Both the position numbers and the translations under genes were made by a program. A DNA stretch of 64,000 bases from Brevundimonas nasdae (GTDB lineage: Bacteria; Pseudomonadota; Alphaproteobacteria; Caulobacterales; Caulobacteraceae): contig NZ_JAEPWN010000001.1 in NCBI RefSeq assembly GCF_016654005.1, positions 611,201 to 675,200 of the forward strand, in the 5' to 3' direction. Positions 24,987 to 33,597 of the stretch are shown piece after piece. The notes below the pieces were generated by a model that was not told where the DNA came from, did not search any database, and worked only from the letters and a program-made list of their open reading frames with translations. Position 1 is the first letter of the stretch, and every line of letters starts with the position of its first letter.

Positions 24987-26846
24987 ATGACTGATCTTCC
25001 TCCTGCCGCATCCCATCATTCCGCCAGGGCCGAGCTGGAAGGCCGCCCCAGCGCGGGCGCTCTGCTGGCCGAACAAATGTCCGAGGCCGGCGAGAAACGC
25101 GCCAAGCGCCGCGACATCCGCCCGCTGGCGCGACTGATTCCCTATGCGTTGCGCCACAAGGGCCATGCTCTGATGGCGGTGTTCTGGCTGCTGTTGTCGA
25201 CCTCGGCGTCGCTGGGGCTGACCGCGCTGGCGCGTGGGGCCATCGACCATGGGTTCGAGGCAGGCGGCGCGAACCTGAACATCTGGTTCCTGCTGCTGGG
25301 CGCCAACGCCCTGTTCCTGGGTCTGGCCACCGCCGCCCGCTATTATTACGTCACCCGCACGGGGGAGCGCGTGATCGCGGATCTGCGCAAGGGTCTGTTT
25401 GGGCGCATCCTGACGCTGGACCCGTCCTTCTACGCCCATATGCGCACGGGCGAGGTGCTGTCGCGCCTGACCACGGACATCGCCTTGGTCGAGACGCTGA
25501 TGACCACGTCGGTGTCCTATGCGCTGCGCAACTTCCTGACCCTGATCGGGGGCGTGGCCCTGTTGTTCTTCGTCAGTCCCAAACTGACCGGGCTGGTGCT
25601 GCTGATCGTGCCGTTCCTCTTGGGGCCGATCTTCATCTTCGGGCGTCGGGTGCGCAAGCTGACCGTCACCTCGCAGGATCGGTTCGCTAACGCCGTAGGC
25701 TTTGCAGGCGAGAGCGTGGACGCCATCGAGACGGTGCAGGCCTTTGGCCGCGAGCGCAGCGCCATCAACCGGTTCGGCGCAGCCGTGGAGGACGCCTTCA
25801 ACGCATCGCTGACCCGCATGGCCGCGCGGGCCTGGATGACGGCTCTCATCATCGTCGTCATGTTCGGCGGCGTGACCCTGGTGCTGTGGCTGGGCGCGCA
25901 GGATGTGGTCGCAGGCGTGATGTCGCCCGGTGCCCTGCTGCAGTTCGTGCTGCTGTCGGTGTTCGCGGCGGGCGCCGTGGGCGCGCTGGGTGAAAGCTGG
26001 GGCGATGTCCAGAAGGCGGCGGGCGCCATGGAGCGGATCGAGGAGCTGATGCAGGCTGTGCCCGACATCGCGCCGCCTGCTCACGCCACCGCCCTGCCTC
26101 AGCCGCCGCGCGGCGAGGTGTCGATGTCGGCGGTCGGCTTCTCCTATCCGGGACGTCCTGACCTGCCCGCGCTGAAGGGCTTCAGCCTGACTGTGCGTCC
26201 GGGCGAGACGGTGGCCTTGGTCGGGCCGTCGGGCGCGGGCAAGTCGACGGTCTTCCGTCTGCTGTTGCGCTTCTACGATCCGCAGACGGGGCTGGTGTCG
26301 GTGGACGGGGTGGATGTGCGTGAGGCCGATCCGGTCGCCGTGCGCAACCGTTTCGCCTGGGTGTCGCAGGAGACGCCGCTGTTCTCAGGCTCGGCGCTGG
26401 AGAACATCCAGTTCGGGCGCGAGGAAACGACGCTGGAAGAAGCGCGCATCGTCGCCGAGAAGGCCCAGGCGCTGGGCTTCATCGACGCCCTGCCGGAAGG
26501 CTTCAACACGCCTCTGGGCGAACGCGGCAAGAGCCTGTCGGGCGGTCAGCGTCAGCGTCTGGCCATCGCCCGCGCCCTGGTCCGCGACGCGCCGATCCTA
26601 TTGCTGGATGAGGCGACCAGCGCCCTGGACGCCGAGAGCGAACGTCTGGTGCAGGTCGCACTGGATCAGGCGATGGAGGAGCGCACCACCCTGGTCATCG
26701 CCCACCGTCTGGCCACCGTGCTGCGCGCCGACCGCATCGTGGTGATGGACGACGGCCGCGTGGTCGAAGAGGGCACGCACGATCAACTGGTGGCGCAGGG
26801 CGGCCTGTATGCGCGTCTGGCGGAGCTGCAGTTCCGGGGGACGTAG
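24987..26846 (+). CDS. ABC exporter half-transporter (fused permease and ATPase)
   Basis: A 619-residue type IV ABC exporter of the MsbA/lipid-exporter kind. Residues about 50-340 hold six membrane helices. The ATPase domain follows: Walker [11 protein letters not shown]-loop WVSQETPLF, signature [15 protein letters not shown], Walker [13 protein letters not shown] and the H-loop His in VIAHRLATV. It should act as a homodimer. The first 45 residues are polar and unusual. Substrate unknown. Convergent with the GDPD gene (6-base gap). Confidence 0.92.
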   Translation: MTDLPPAASHHSARAELEGRPSAGALLAEQMSEAGEKRAKRRDIRPLARLIPYALRHKGHALMAVFWLLLSTSASLGLTALARGAIDHGFEAGGANLNIWFLLLGANALFLGLATAARYYYVTRTGERVIADLRKGLFGRILTLDPSFYAHMRTGEVLSRLTTDIALVETLMTTSVSYALRNFLTLIGGVALLFFVSPKLTGLVLLIVPFLLGPIFIFGRRVRKLTVTSQDRFANAVGFAGESVDAIETVQAFGRERSAINRFGAAVEDAFNASLTRMAARAWMTALIIVVMFGGVTLVLWLGAQDVVAGVMSPGALLQFVLLSVFAAGAVGALGESWGDVQKAAGAMERIEELMQAVPDIAPPAHATALPQPPRGEVSMSAVGFSYPGRPDLPALKGFSLTVRPGETVALVGPSGAGKSTVFRLLLRFYDPQTGLVSVDGVDVREADPVAVRNRFAWVSQETPLFSGSALENIQFGREETTLEEARIVAEKAQALGFIDALPEGFNTPLGERGKSLSGGQRQRLAIARALVRDAPILLLDEATSALDAESERLVQVALDQAMEERTTLVIAHRLATVLRADRIVVMDDGRVVEEGTHDQLVAQGGLYARLAELQFRGT

Positions 26847-26852
26847 GGGGCC

Positions 26853-27884
26853 TTAACGCAGCCCTTCGCGCGCTAGTCCGGGAAAGTCGCTGAAGATGGC
26901 GTCCACGCCTGTGTCCGCCAAATCGCGGACATAGCCCGCCATGTCGCCATGGACGGCGGGCAGGGCGTTGGAACGGTGCTCCAGCGGCAGGAAGATGTTT
27001 TCGGCGCGAACGGTCCAGACCACGATTTTCAGCCCGGCGGCGTGGGCGTCCGCCACCAGGGTGGAGGGCGCGGTGGAGCGGCCCTGGGCGTCGCGGGGCA
27101 TGACCAGCGTCACATCGGGCGCGACCCAGGCGGCGTAGCGGGCGACAGCTTTCAGGCCTTCCGGCGTGATCATCCGGGCATAGGTCAGGTCGGGCCGGTC
27201 TTCGGGCGCGCCGCCCACGCCGACCAACTGCGCCAGCGGGGCCGTGATGCGACGTGACAGCCGCTCCAGCGGGCCGACTTCGAAACACTGGATGATGATC
27301 GGCGCGTCGGCGCCTGTCAGGTCCAGCCGCTCCAGTTCGGCGACGAAGGCGTCCTCCATCGGCAGACCGATCCCGGCGAAATAGGTCGGGTGTTTCAGCT
27401 CGGGTGCGACGGCGATGGTGCGACCGGTGCGCGCTGAGGCCTCACGCGCGATGGTGACCACTTCATCGAAGGTCAGGATCGGGTCGCGCTCGTCATAGGC
27501 GACGTTGCTGGTGCGGACCTGGGGCAGGCGCTCGCGGGCGCGCAGGGTCTTCAGTTCGGCCAGGGTGAAGTCTTCGGTGAACCAGCCGACGGTCACGACG
27601 CCGTCGATGGTCTTGGTCGTCTTGCGGTCGGCGAATTCCGGGCGGCTGGCCACATCTGTCGTGCCGCCGATCTCGTTTTCATGCCGGTCGATGAAGACGC
27701 CGTCCTTGGACATGACCAGATCGGGCTCGATCACGTCCGCGCCCTGTTCGATGGCCAGCTCATAGGCTGAACGCGTGTGCTCGGGCCGTTCGCCGGACGC
27801 GCCGCGATGGGCGATGATCAGGGGCTGGGCCACGGCTGGGGCTCCCGTGAACAGGATCAGGGCGGTCAGGATGGCGCGGATCAT
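26853..27884 (-). CDS. Periplasmic glycerophosphodiester phosphodiesterase (GlpQ-like)
   Basis: A 343-residue exported TIM-barrel enzyme that hydrolyses glycerophosphodiesters to sn-glycerol-3-phosphate and an alcohol. The signal peptide MIRAILTALILFTGAPAVAQ is followed directly by the catalytic IIAHRGASGERPEHT and by EPDLVMSKDG and RHENEI, which hold the metal and catalytic residues. ATG 27884 was chosen because it gives a clean signal peptide. The length and the periplasmic form match GlpQ more than cytosolic UgpQ. Confidence 0.92.
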   Translation of the reverse strand: MIRAILTALILFTGAPAVAQPLIIAHRGASGERPEHTRSAYELAIEQGADVIEPDLVMSKDGVFIDRHENEIGGTTDVASRPEFADRKTTKTIDGVVTVGWFTEDFTLAELKTLRARERLPQVRTSNVAYDERDPILTFDEVVTIAREASARTGRTIAVAPELKHPTYFAGIGLPMEDAFVAELERLDLTGADAPIIIQCFEVGPLERLSRRITAPLAQLVGVGGAPEDRPDLTYARMITPEGLKAVARYAAWVAPDVTLVMPRDAQGRSTAPSTLVADAHAAGLKIVVWTVRAENIFLPLEHRSNALPAVHGDMAGYVRDLADTGVDAIFSDFPGLAREGLR

Positions 27885-27933
27885 GGCCGCTGGATAGGGC
27901 CGGGACGCGACGGGGGCGTGACAGCGCCGGATG

Positions 27934-27962
27934 CTCTCCCTCCCCACGCAGGAGAGGGAGAG
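27934..27962. repeat. CTCTCCCTC hairpin repeat
   Basis: CTCTCCCTC / GAGGGAGAG 9-bp hairpin with an 11-base loop between the inositol monophosphatase stop and the GDPD start. Related to the hairpins at 22743-22889. Confidence 0.6.
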
Positions 27963-27974
27963 GCTTTGTGCGTC

Positions 27975-28781
27975 TTACGCGCCCTGCAGCACCTTGCGCA
28001 GTTGCGGGTGCAGTTCGGTGTTAGAGGCCAGGATGGTTGAGCCGGTCTTGGGATCGCCGTCGTTGTCGATGGTGGTGACGCGGCCGCCCGCCTCGGTGAC
28101 GAACAGGATGCCCGCCGCTACGTCCCAGGGCTTCAGGTTGCGTTCGTAATAGGCGTCATAGCGGCCTGCGGCGACCCAGGCGAAGTCCAGGGCGGCGGAG
28201 CCCAGGCGGCGGATGCCCGCGACGCGCTGGCCCACGGCGTGAATGTCCTTGATCGCCTGGGCGTGGCCCGACTTGCCGATGAAGGGCAGGCCGGTGGCGA
28301 TCAGGCTTTCGGACAGGTCGCGACGACCGGCGACACGGATGCGCTGGTCGTTGAGGTAGCAGCCCTTGCCCTTTTCGGCCCAGAACAGCTCGTTCATGAC
28401 GGGGTTGTAGGTGACGCCCGCGACGATCTCGCTGGAGCCGTCAGGCGCGCGGCGCTCCAGACCCACCGTGATGGCGAAGTGGGGCATGGCGTGCATGAAG
28501 TTGGTGGTGCCGTCGATGGGGTCGACGATCCAGGTGTGCGACTTGTCGGTGCCTTCGACCATGCCGCGCTCTTCGCCCAGGAAGCCATAGCCGGGGCGGG
28601 CCTTCATCAGCAGTTCGAACAGGGTGTCTTCGGCCCGCAGGTCGGCGGCGGTGACGAAATCACCGGGGCCTTTGCGGGAGACCTGAAGCTGGGAGACTTC
28701 GCCGAAGTCGCGCATCATCGGACGGGCGGTCTTGCGGACCGCATCGGTCATGACTTGAAGAAGGGCGGAGGCGAGAGCCAT
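27975..28781 (-). CDS. Inositol monophosphatase family protein (SuhB-like)
   Basis: A 268-residue magnesium-dependent phosphatase that acts on inositol-1-phosphate or related sugar phosphates. Metal-site motifs: GFLGEERG, WIVDPIDGTTNFMHAMPHF and LKPWDVAAGILFVTEAGG. ATG 28781 (MALASALLQVM) was chosen. In some bacteria SuhB also contributes to rRNA antitermination; nothing here tests that. Monocistronic or loosely linked to efp upstream. Confidence 0.92.
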   Translation of the reverse strand: MALASALLQVMTDAVRKTARPMMRDFGEVSQLQVSRKGPGDFVTAADLRAEDTLFELLMKARPGYGFLGEERGMVEGTDKSHTWIVDPIDGTTNFMHAMPHFAITVGLERRAPDGSSEIVAGVTYNPVMNELFWAEKGKGCYLNDQRIRVAGRRDLSESLIATGLPFIGKSGHAQAIKDIHAVGQRVAGIRRLGSAALDFAWVAAGRYDAYYERNLKPWDVAAGILFVTEAGGRVTTIDNDGDPKTGSTILASNTELHPQLRKVLQGA

Positions 28782-28868
28782 GGGGGAATCTCCTGGTCCG
28801 CATGTCCTGACAAGGCCCATTCTGATTGAGATGGGGGCCCGGAGATGCGGAGAAGTTCAAGAAAGGAA

Positions 28869-28888
28869 ACGGCCCCCGAAGGGGCCGT
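28869..28888 (-). terminator. efp terminator
   Basis: On the minus strand ACGGCCCC TTCG GGGGCCGT: an 8-bp stem with a UUCG tetraloop, followed by TTCCTTTCTT. It begins 9 bases after the efp stop codon. Confidence 0.85.
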
Positions 28889-28896
28889 GGGACGTC

Positions 28897-29463
28897 TTAG
28901 TCTGCGCGGCGGACGTATTCGCCGGTCGCCGTATCGACGACGATCTTCTCACCCGCCGACATATAGGGCGGGATCATGATGCGCACGCCGTTGTTGGCGA
29001 TGGCGGGCTTGTAGGACGACGAAGCCGTCTGGCCCTTAACGGTCGGCTCGGTTTCGGCGACTTCCAGAACCACCTGGTCCGGCAGCTCCAGGCCGATGGG
29101 GCGGTCCTCATGCGACTCGATGATGACCTTCATGCCTTCCTGCAGGTAGGGGATGCGCTCTTCGCCGACCCAGCCCTTTTGCAGTTCGATCTGCTCGTAG
29201 GACTCGTCGTCCATGAAGACCAGGCTGTCGCCGTTGTCGAACAGGTAGGAGTAGTCGCGCTGCTCAAGCGTGACGCGCTCGACCTTGTCTTCCGACCGGA
29301 AGCGCTCGTTCAGCTTGTTGCCGGTTTCGAGGTTCTTGGCCTCGACGTTGGCGAAGGCGCCGCCCTTGCCGGGCTTGACGTGGCTGGCCTTGGTCACGAC
29401 CCACAGGCCGCCATTGTGCTGCAGGACCATGCCGGGCTTGATGGTGTTGCCGTTGATCTTCAT
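28897..29463 (-). CDS. efp: Elongation factor P
   Basis: Relieves ribosome stalling at proline-rich stretches. The 188-residue protein has the three-domain EF-P layout: the N-terminal KOW-like domain with the loop KPGKGGAF whose Lys is the usual site of beta-lysylation, then two OB domains ending in [18 protein letters not shown]. The proteome here includes very proline-rich products such as the one at 33598-34611, which would plausibly need EF-P. It has its own terminator. Confidence 0.95.
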   Translation of the reverse strand: MKINGNTIKPGMVLQHNGGLWVVTKASHVKPGKGGAFANVEAKNLETGNKLNERFRSEDKVERVTLEQRDYSYLFDNGDSLVFMDDESYEQIELQKGWVGEERIPYLQEGMKVIIESHEDRPIGLELPDQVVLEVAETEPTVKGQTASSSYKPAIANNGVRIMIPPYMSAGEKIVVDTATGEYVRRAD

Positions 29464-29566
29464 GGGGTCACATCGGAATTGGGGTTGCGCTCACGCAGCC
29501 GGTCCGGAGCGTGGCGAAGGGCGCGACCCGTAAAGGAAGCCCCGCAAAAGCACAATACGGGCTGGC

Positions 29567-30130
29567 TTAATGCAGGGTGCGGAACCGCTCGCCGACCTGG
29601 CTGGCCTTGCGATGGATGTAGTTGCTGACGCGGACCCCGGCGCCTGTGGGCGCGGCCATCTTGCCGGCGCCCTCATTCAGCTTGCGGGCCTCATGGGCGA
29701 AGGCGGCGGCCAGACCGGCGGAGGACATGGCCGCGAATACCTGTTTCCACATCGACGCGGGACGCAGCCCCAGCCAGACTGCATTCACCGTCTGGGCGGC
29801 GGCCCACAGGCCAAGGGCTGCGGTGCGTTCACGGGCGGGCGGCGCGTTCCAGACCCGAACCGCTGATAATGTGGTGGCGGAAAAGACGGCGGGCAGGATC
29901 AGGCTGAAGGCGCCCTGCGGCTTTTCGGTAATGGGCAGGTCGCGATTGCGGAAACGCTTCAGCGACCGCTTTGGCCTCAATGCGCCCGAGGCGATGCCGC
30001 TCGCCAGAAGGGCGAAGCCCGCCGTGATGATGATGCCCGCCACGACATGGCTGGCGCTGCGGCCCTCGCTGTTCAGAAAGTCCGTCGCCGCATCGCGCAC
30101 GTCGTCGATGGCTTCGTCGATGTCAGTCAT
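29567..30130 (-). CDS. Membrane protein, possibly a divergent TspO/MBR relative
   Basis: A 187-residue protein with four hydrophobic segments: about 28-49, 71-92, 103-122 and 128-145. The stretch SAVRVWNAPP...AALGLWAAAQTVNAVWLGLRP recalls the TspO/MBR motif (R-V-W, then a helix with N-x-x-W), but the N-terminal PxW motif and the fifth helix are not convincing. The N-terminus DIDEAIDDVRDAATDFLNSEG is an amphipathic soluble helix. ATG 30130 was chosen over an upstream ATG at 30172. The family is not recognised with confidence, so treat it as a hypothetical membrane protein. Confidence 0.7.
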   Translation of the reverse strand: MTDIDEAIDDVRDAATDFLNSEGRSASHVVAGIIITAGFALLASGIASGALRPKRSLKRFRNRDLPITEKPQGAFSLILPAVFSATTLSAVRVWNAPPARERTAALGLWAAAQTVNAVWLGLRPASMWKQVFAAMSSAGLAAAFAHEARKLNEGAGKMAAPTGAGVRVSNYIHRKASQVGERFRTLH

Positions 30131-30197
30131 GGTCCGCTCCAGCTTAGCCCCAGGAATGTCCTGCAAAAGCAAATGGCCGGAGCGGACCAGGGTTCCC

Positions 30198-30698
30198 TCA
30201 GCCGCCGGTCGCGGCGCCGTCGGTGACGATTTCCTTCATGGCGGACTGCAGATAGTTCTGCGCGCCCATCAGTTCGATCAGCTTGTGCTGGTTCTCGAGG
30301 AAATCGATGTGCTCCTCGGTGTCGTTGAGGATCTTCATCAGCAGATCACGGCTGACATAGTCGCGGGTCTCTTCACACTGGGTCACGGCGGCGGCGGTCG
30401 TGGCGCGGCTGTCGATCTCCAGCTGCAGGTCGGCGCCCAGGCATTCGATGGGGTCTTCGCCGACCTTCAGCTTGTGCAGGTCCTGCAGGTTGGGCAGGCC
30501 GTCCAGGAAGAGGATGCGTTTGATCAGCATGTCGGCGTGCTTCATCTCGCCGATCGATTCTTCGTAGATCACGTTGCCAAGGTGCGACAGGCCCCAGCTT
30601 TCGAACATGCGCGCATGCAGGAAATACTGGTTCACGGCCGTCAGTTCGTTGGTCAGCACTGCGTTCAGCGTGCGGATGATTGCGGGGTCGCCCTTCAT
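30198..30698 (-). CDS. bfr: Bacterioferritin
   Basis: A 166-residue iron-storage ferritin with haem between subunits. MKGDPAIIRTLNAVLTNELTAVNQYFLHARM is the typical start region (read 30698 to 30600), with diiron ligands in NELTAVNQYFLHA, the ExxH motif EESIGEMKHADML, and later Glu/His positions; the haem-axial Met is in the EMKHADML region. ATG 30698 has AAGGA at a better spacing than ATG 30704. bfd is 145 bases upstream on the same strand, a classic storage/release pair. Confidence 0.93.
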   Translation of the reverse strand: MKGDPAIIRTLNAVLTNELTAVNQYFLHARMFESWGLSHLGNVIYEESIGEMKHADMLIKRILFLDGLPNLQDLHKLKVGEDPIECLGADLQLEIDSRATTAAAVTQCEETRDYVSRDLLMKILNDTEEHIDFLENQHKLIELMGAQNYLQSAMKEIVTDGAATGG

Positions 30699-30790
30699 GG
30701 CCATGGTCCTTGGTCTCGCCACGGCGTCTTCGCCGTTTGTTGAGCGATGCAATACCACAGTAAAACCCGCGTTGTTTATTTGCGAGTTTT

Positions 30791-30822
30791 TATCAGTACA
30801 TTGATAGTGCGAGTGATTTTCG
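30791..30822. promoter_or_regulatory. AT-rich dyads upstream of bfr, possible Fur/Irr-type operator
   Basis: TATCA gtacat TGATA (30791-30806) is a perfect interrupted palindrome, and GCGAgtgattTTCGC (about 30809-30823) is a second dyad resembling alphaproteobacterial Fur sites. TGCGAGT occurs twice (30781 and 30808). They lie between bfd and bfr in an otherwise AT-rich stretch. Confidence 0.4.
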
Positions 30823-30842
30823 CCCGCGATGGGCGGCGCTGA

Positions 30843-31028
30843 CTACTCGGCTGCGAGTGCGAATGCTTCGCGGCTGTCTTGGATCATCTGGCGCATTTCG
30901 CAGACGCACTTGGCGCACTGGGCCTGGCATTGGTGGCTGGCGAAAATATCGCGCGGGCGGCAGGCGCCAGCCTCGATCGACTGGGCGACATCACGCTTGC
31001 GAAGGCCATTGCAGTTGCAGACGTACAC
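30843..31028 (-). CDS. bfd: Bacterioferritin-associated ferredoxin (Bfd)
   Basis: A 61-residue [2Fe-2S] protein that reduces the bacterioferritin core to release iron. The cluster cysteines are seen as Cys4-x-Cys6 and Cys38-x2-Cys41 (VCNCNG and QCAKC). The start is GTG 31028, directly before YVCNCNGL. It lies upstream of bfr on the same strand. Two Fur-box-like sites sit in the 75 bases before the start, which fits induction under iron limitation. Confidence 0.92.
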   Translation of the reverse strand: MYVCNCNGLRKRDVAQSIEAGACRPRDIFASHQCQAQCAKCVCEMRQMIQDSREAFALAAE

Positions 31029-31050
31029 GAGGGTTCTACGCGATCCACTG

Positions 31051-31069
31051 ACTGAGAATGGTTCGCTAT
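31051..31069 (-). promoter_or_regulatory. Fur-box-like site 1 upstream of bfd
   Basis: On the minus strand GCGAACCATTCTCAGT, matching the GCAAATGATTCTCATT-type Fur consensus at most positions, 23-41 bases before the bfd GTG. Confidence 0.6.
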
Positions 31070-31083
31070 AGCATTCCTTAAGG

Positions 31084-31103
31084 CGATTGCAAGTCGTTCT
31101 CAG
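31084..31103 (+). promoter_or_regulatory. Fur-box-like site 2 upstream of bfd
   Basis: ATTGCAAGTCGTTCTCAGG, again matching the GCAA-N5-TTCTCA Fur pattern, 15 bases beyond site 1 and in the opposite orientation. It also lies 45 bases before thiE. Confidence 0.6.
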
Positions 31104-31147
31104 GCTTGGGCCGTTGACGGATCGTCGCGGGAGAGGGAAGGACGGGC

Positions 31148-31801
31148 ATGGCCAGAACTCCCACCGTCCCCGACCGTCCGCCCTGCCGACTGTATCTGAT
31201 CACGCCGCCGTCGATCCCCGATCTCGACGCCTTTGCTGCGACGCTGGACCAGGCATTGGCCGCCGGCGACGTGGCGGCTTTGCAGATCAGGCTGAAGCCC
31301 GCCGATGACGCGGCCATCCGCGCGGCGGTCGAGGTGCTGGCGCCCATCGCGCGACGGCATGACGTGGCCGTATTGCTGAACGACCGGCCCGATCTGGCCA
31401 AGGCGACGGGCTGCGACGGCGTTCATATCGGCCAGGAAGACGGATCTCTGGCCGAGGCGCGGCGCATTCTGGGGCCGGACGCCATGATCGGCGTCACCTG
31501 CCATGATGACCGCGACCTGGCCTGGGACGCAGCGGAAGGCGGGGCTGACTATGTGGCCTTTGGCGCCTTTTATCCGACCGACACCAAGGAGACGGTCCAT
31601 CGCCCGCCTCTGGAGCTTCTGACTGTCTGGCAGGAGACGGTCGAGGTGCCTTGCGTCGCCATCGGCGGCATCACCATCGATAATGCGGCGGAGGTCGCCA
31701 GGGCGGGCGCGGACTTCATCGCCGTCAGCGCGGGCGTGTGGAGGCATCCCAAGGGCGCAGCCTTTGCGGTTGCAGCGTTCAACCTATTGGTGAATCCTTA
31801 G
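31148..31801 (+). CDS. thiE: Thiamine phosphate synthase
   Basis: Joins HMP pyrophosphate and thiazole phosphate to thiamine phosphate. The 217-residue TIM barrel shows [54 protein letters not shown] and [13 protein letters not shown], all family motifs. The Cys in GVTCHDD replaces the usual Ser (GVSCH); this is seen in a subset of homologues. No other thi gene or TPP riboswitch is visible beside it. Confidence 0.9.
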   Translation: MARTPTVPDRPPCRLYLITPPSIPDLDAFAATLDQALAAGDVAALQIRLKPADDAAIRAAVEVLAPIARRHDVAVLLNDRPDLAKATGCDGVHIGQEDGSLAEARRILGPDAMIGVTCHDDRDLAWDAAEGGADYVAFGAFYPTDTKETVHRPPLELLTVWQETVEVPCVAIGGITIDNAAEVARAGADFIAVSAGVWRHPKGAAFAVAAFNLLVNP

Positions 31802-31866
31802 TTTCAGGGGATATTAGGAACCTCTCCTATAGTCTCGGCCGTCAGTTCCAGTCCGAGATTATCGCC

Positions 31867-33555
31867 ATGAGCCGTGCGCTCGACATCGAAACGGGCGCCG
31901 CGCGAAAGTCTGATGCGCAGGCGCAGCCGCGTCGGGCCGTCAGGGACGAGGGCCGCGACGCCGTCCGCACCTTTGAACACCCGTTGACCTTGATCGCCAC
32001 CGGGCTGATCGTCGCCATCCTGATCGTGCTGTCGATCATGTTCACGCGTTCGTCGGGACTGGTTGCGGGTCTTTGGGGCGGGGGCGGCGTCGCCATCGCC
32101 ATCTGGCTGAGAAACAGCAGCAGCCGAAAGGAAGACGCCGCCTTCATCGCGGTCCTGACGATCAGCATGCTGATCGGCGAAATACTGGCCGGCAATGCGC
32201 CCGGTTACGCCCTGTTGTTCGCCTTCGCCAATATTTTGGAGATCACCGTCGCCGTCGTGCTGGCGCGTCGCATCGCGCCTGGGCAGAATATGTCGAGCGC
32301 CACCATGTCCGGGCGTTTCGTGTTTGCAGCGGCCCTGATCGCACCGATCCCGGCGGGAATCCTGATCTCCAGCGTCCTGACCCTGAGCGGGCAGGGTGGT
32401 TTCCTGGCCAACTTCCAGACGTGGTGGTTCGGCCATGCGATGGGGATCGCCATTCTGGGCTGTCTGGGTCTGGCGGTGACGCGCGCCAGTCTGGCGCGGT
32501 TGATGCGCCCGGCGCGCCTGATCGAGTTCTGCGCCCTGATGATGGCCATCGGCGTGGTCTATACCGCCATCTATGACGGGCAGCTGACGTTTGGTTTCGT
32601 GTTGCTGCCGCTGCTGATGCTGGCGTCGGCGCGGCTGGGCGTGATCGGCGCGGCGACCAGTCTGTTGATCGTCGCCGTTCTGGCGGTCGGATCGGCGATG
32701 AACGGCATGGGGCCCTATCTGCGTGACGAGGCGGTGGCGGAACAGGTCCTGGCCGCGCAGTTGCTGGTGCTGATCGGCTATGTGCCCATGATCCTGCTGG
32801 CCTCATTGCTGGAAGACCGTAATCGGCTGGCGGCGCGGGCGAAGGCGGGGCAGGCGCGGGCTGAGCGCGTATCGGAAGCCAAGTCACGCCTGCTGGCCAA
32901 CGTGGCCCACGAGATCAAGAGCCCCGTCGCGGGCATCATCGGCATCGGCGATCTGTGGAAGAACGGGCAACTGGGCGCCATCACGCCGCAGCAGGCCGAG
33001 ATGGCGGACATGCTGGTGCGCACGGCGCGCGAGGTAGAGGCTCTGGCGCATGACCTGCTGGATGTCGCCCGGGCCGAGGCAGGAGCGATCAAGGTGGACG
33101 TGCGGCCCACGGATGTTGCGGGCCTGCTGGAGGATACGCGCCGCGCCGCCCTGTTGCGTCCCGAGGCCCGCGATCTGACCATTGATATTGAGGCCGAGGG
33201 CGAGGCGCTGACGGTGCTGGCGGATTCCCAGCGTCTGGCCCAGGTGATCGGAAATCTGACCTCCAACGCCCTGAAATACGGCGCATCGGGCGGGCGGGTC
33301 GTTCTGCGCGCCGCCCGGTCGGGCGAAGGCGTGAGGATCGAGGTGGTGGACTTCGGCCCGGGGCTGAGCGTCGAGAAACAGGCTCAATTGTTCGAACCCT
33401 TCAACCGCCTGGGGCTGGAGCGTTCCAGCATCGAGGGTCACGGCGTGGGCCTGGCCCTGGCAAAGCGCCTGGTCGAACTGCAGCAGGGAACAATCGGCGT
33501 CGTGTCCGAGCCAGGCGAGGGCGCGGCCTTCTGGGTGCTGATGCCCAAGGCCTGA
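31867..33555 (+). CDS. Membrane sensor histidine kinase with MASE1-like sensor
   Basis: A 562-residue kinase. Residues about 40-310 hold some eight membrane helices with the GLWGGGGVAIAIWLR pattern typical of MASE1 sensor domains. A short coiled coil (about 318-340) leads to the dimerisation domain with phospho-acceptor His348 in LLANVAHEIKSPVAG. The ATPase follows: N-box NLTSNALKYG (about 463-472), DFGPGLS (495-501) and GHGVGLALAKRL (524-535). ATG 31867 was chosen; upstream in-frame codons overlap thiE. No response regulator is adjacent, so it is an orphan or a hybrid partner. Ligand unknown. Confidence 0.88.
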   Translation: MSRALDIETGAARKSDAQAQPRRAVRDEGRDAVRTFEHPLTLIATGLIVAILIVLSIMFTRSSGLVAGLWGGGGVAIAIWLRNSSSRKEDAAFIAVLTISMLIGEILAGNAPGYALLFAFANILEITVAVVLARRIAPGQNMSSATMSGRFVFAAALIAPIPAGILISSVLTLSGQGGFLANFQTWWFGHAMGIAILGCLGLAVTRASLARLMRPARLIEFCALMMAIGVVYTAIYDGQLTFGFVLLPLLMLASARLGVIGAATSLLIVAVLAVGSAMNGMGPYLRDEAVAEQVLAAQLLVLIGYVPMILLASLLEDRNRLAARAKAGQARAERVSEAKSRLLANVAHEIKSPVAGIIGIGDLWKNGQLGAITPQQAEMADMLVRTAREVEALAHDLLDVARAEAGAIKVDVRPTDVAGLLEDTRRAALLRPEARDLTIDIEAEGEALTVLADSQRLAQVIGNLTSNALKYGASGGRVVLRAARSGEGVRIEVVDFGPGLSVEKQAQLFEPFNRLGLERSSIEGHGVGLALAKRLVELQQGTIGVVSEPGEGAAFWVLMPKA

Positions 33556-33597
33556 TACGCTCTTGCCGTCAGCGCGTGTGAGCGTAATGGTCGGCGC

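Noticed and set aside
31051..31147. TPP riboswitch before thiE (CTGAGA is present)
   Set aside because: The other conserved TPP elements are absent, and CTGAGA lies within a better match to a Fur box pointing towards bfd.
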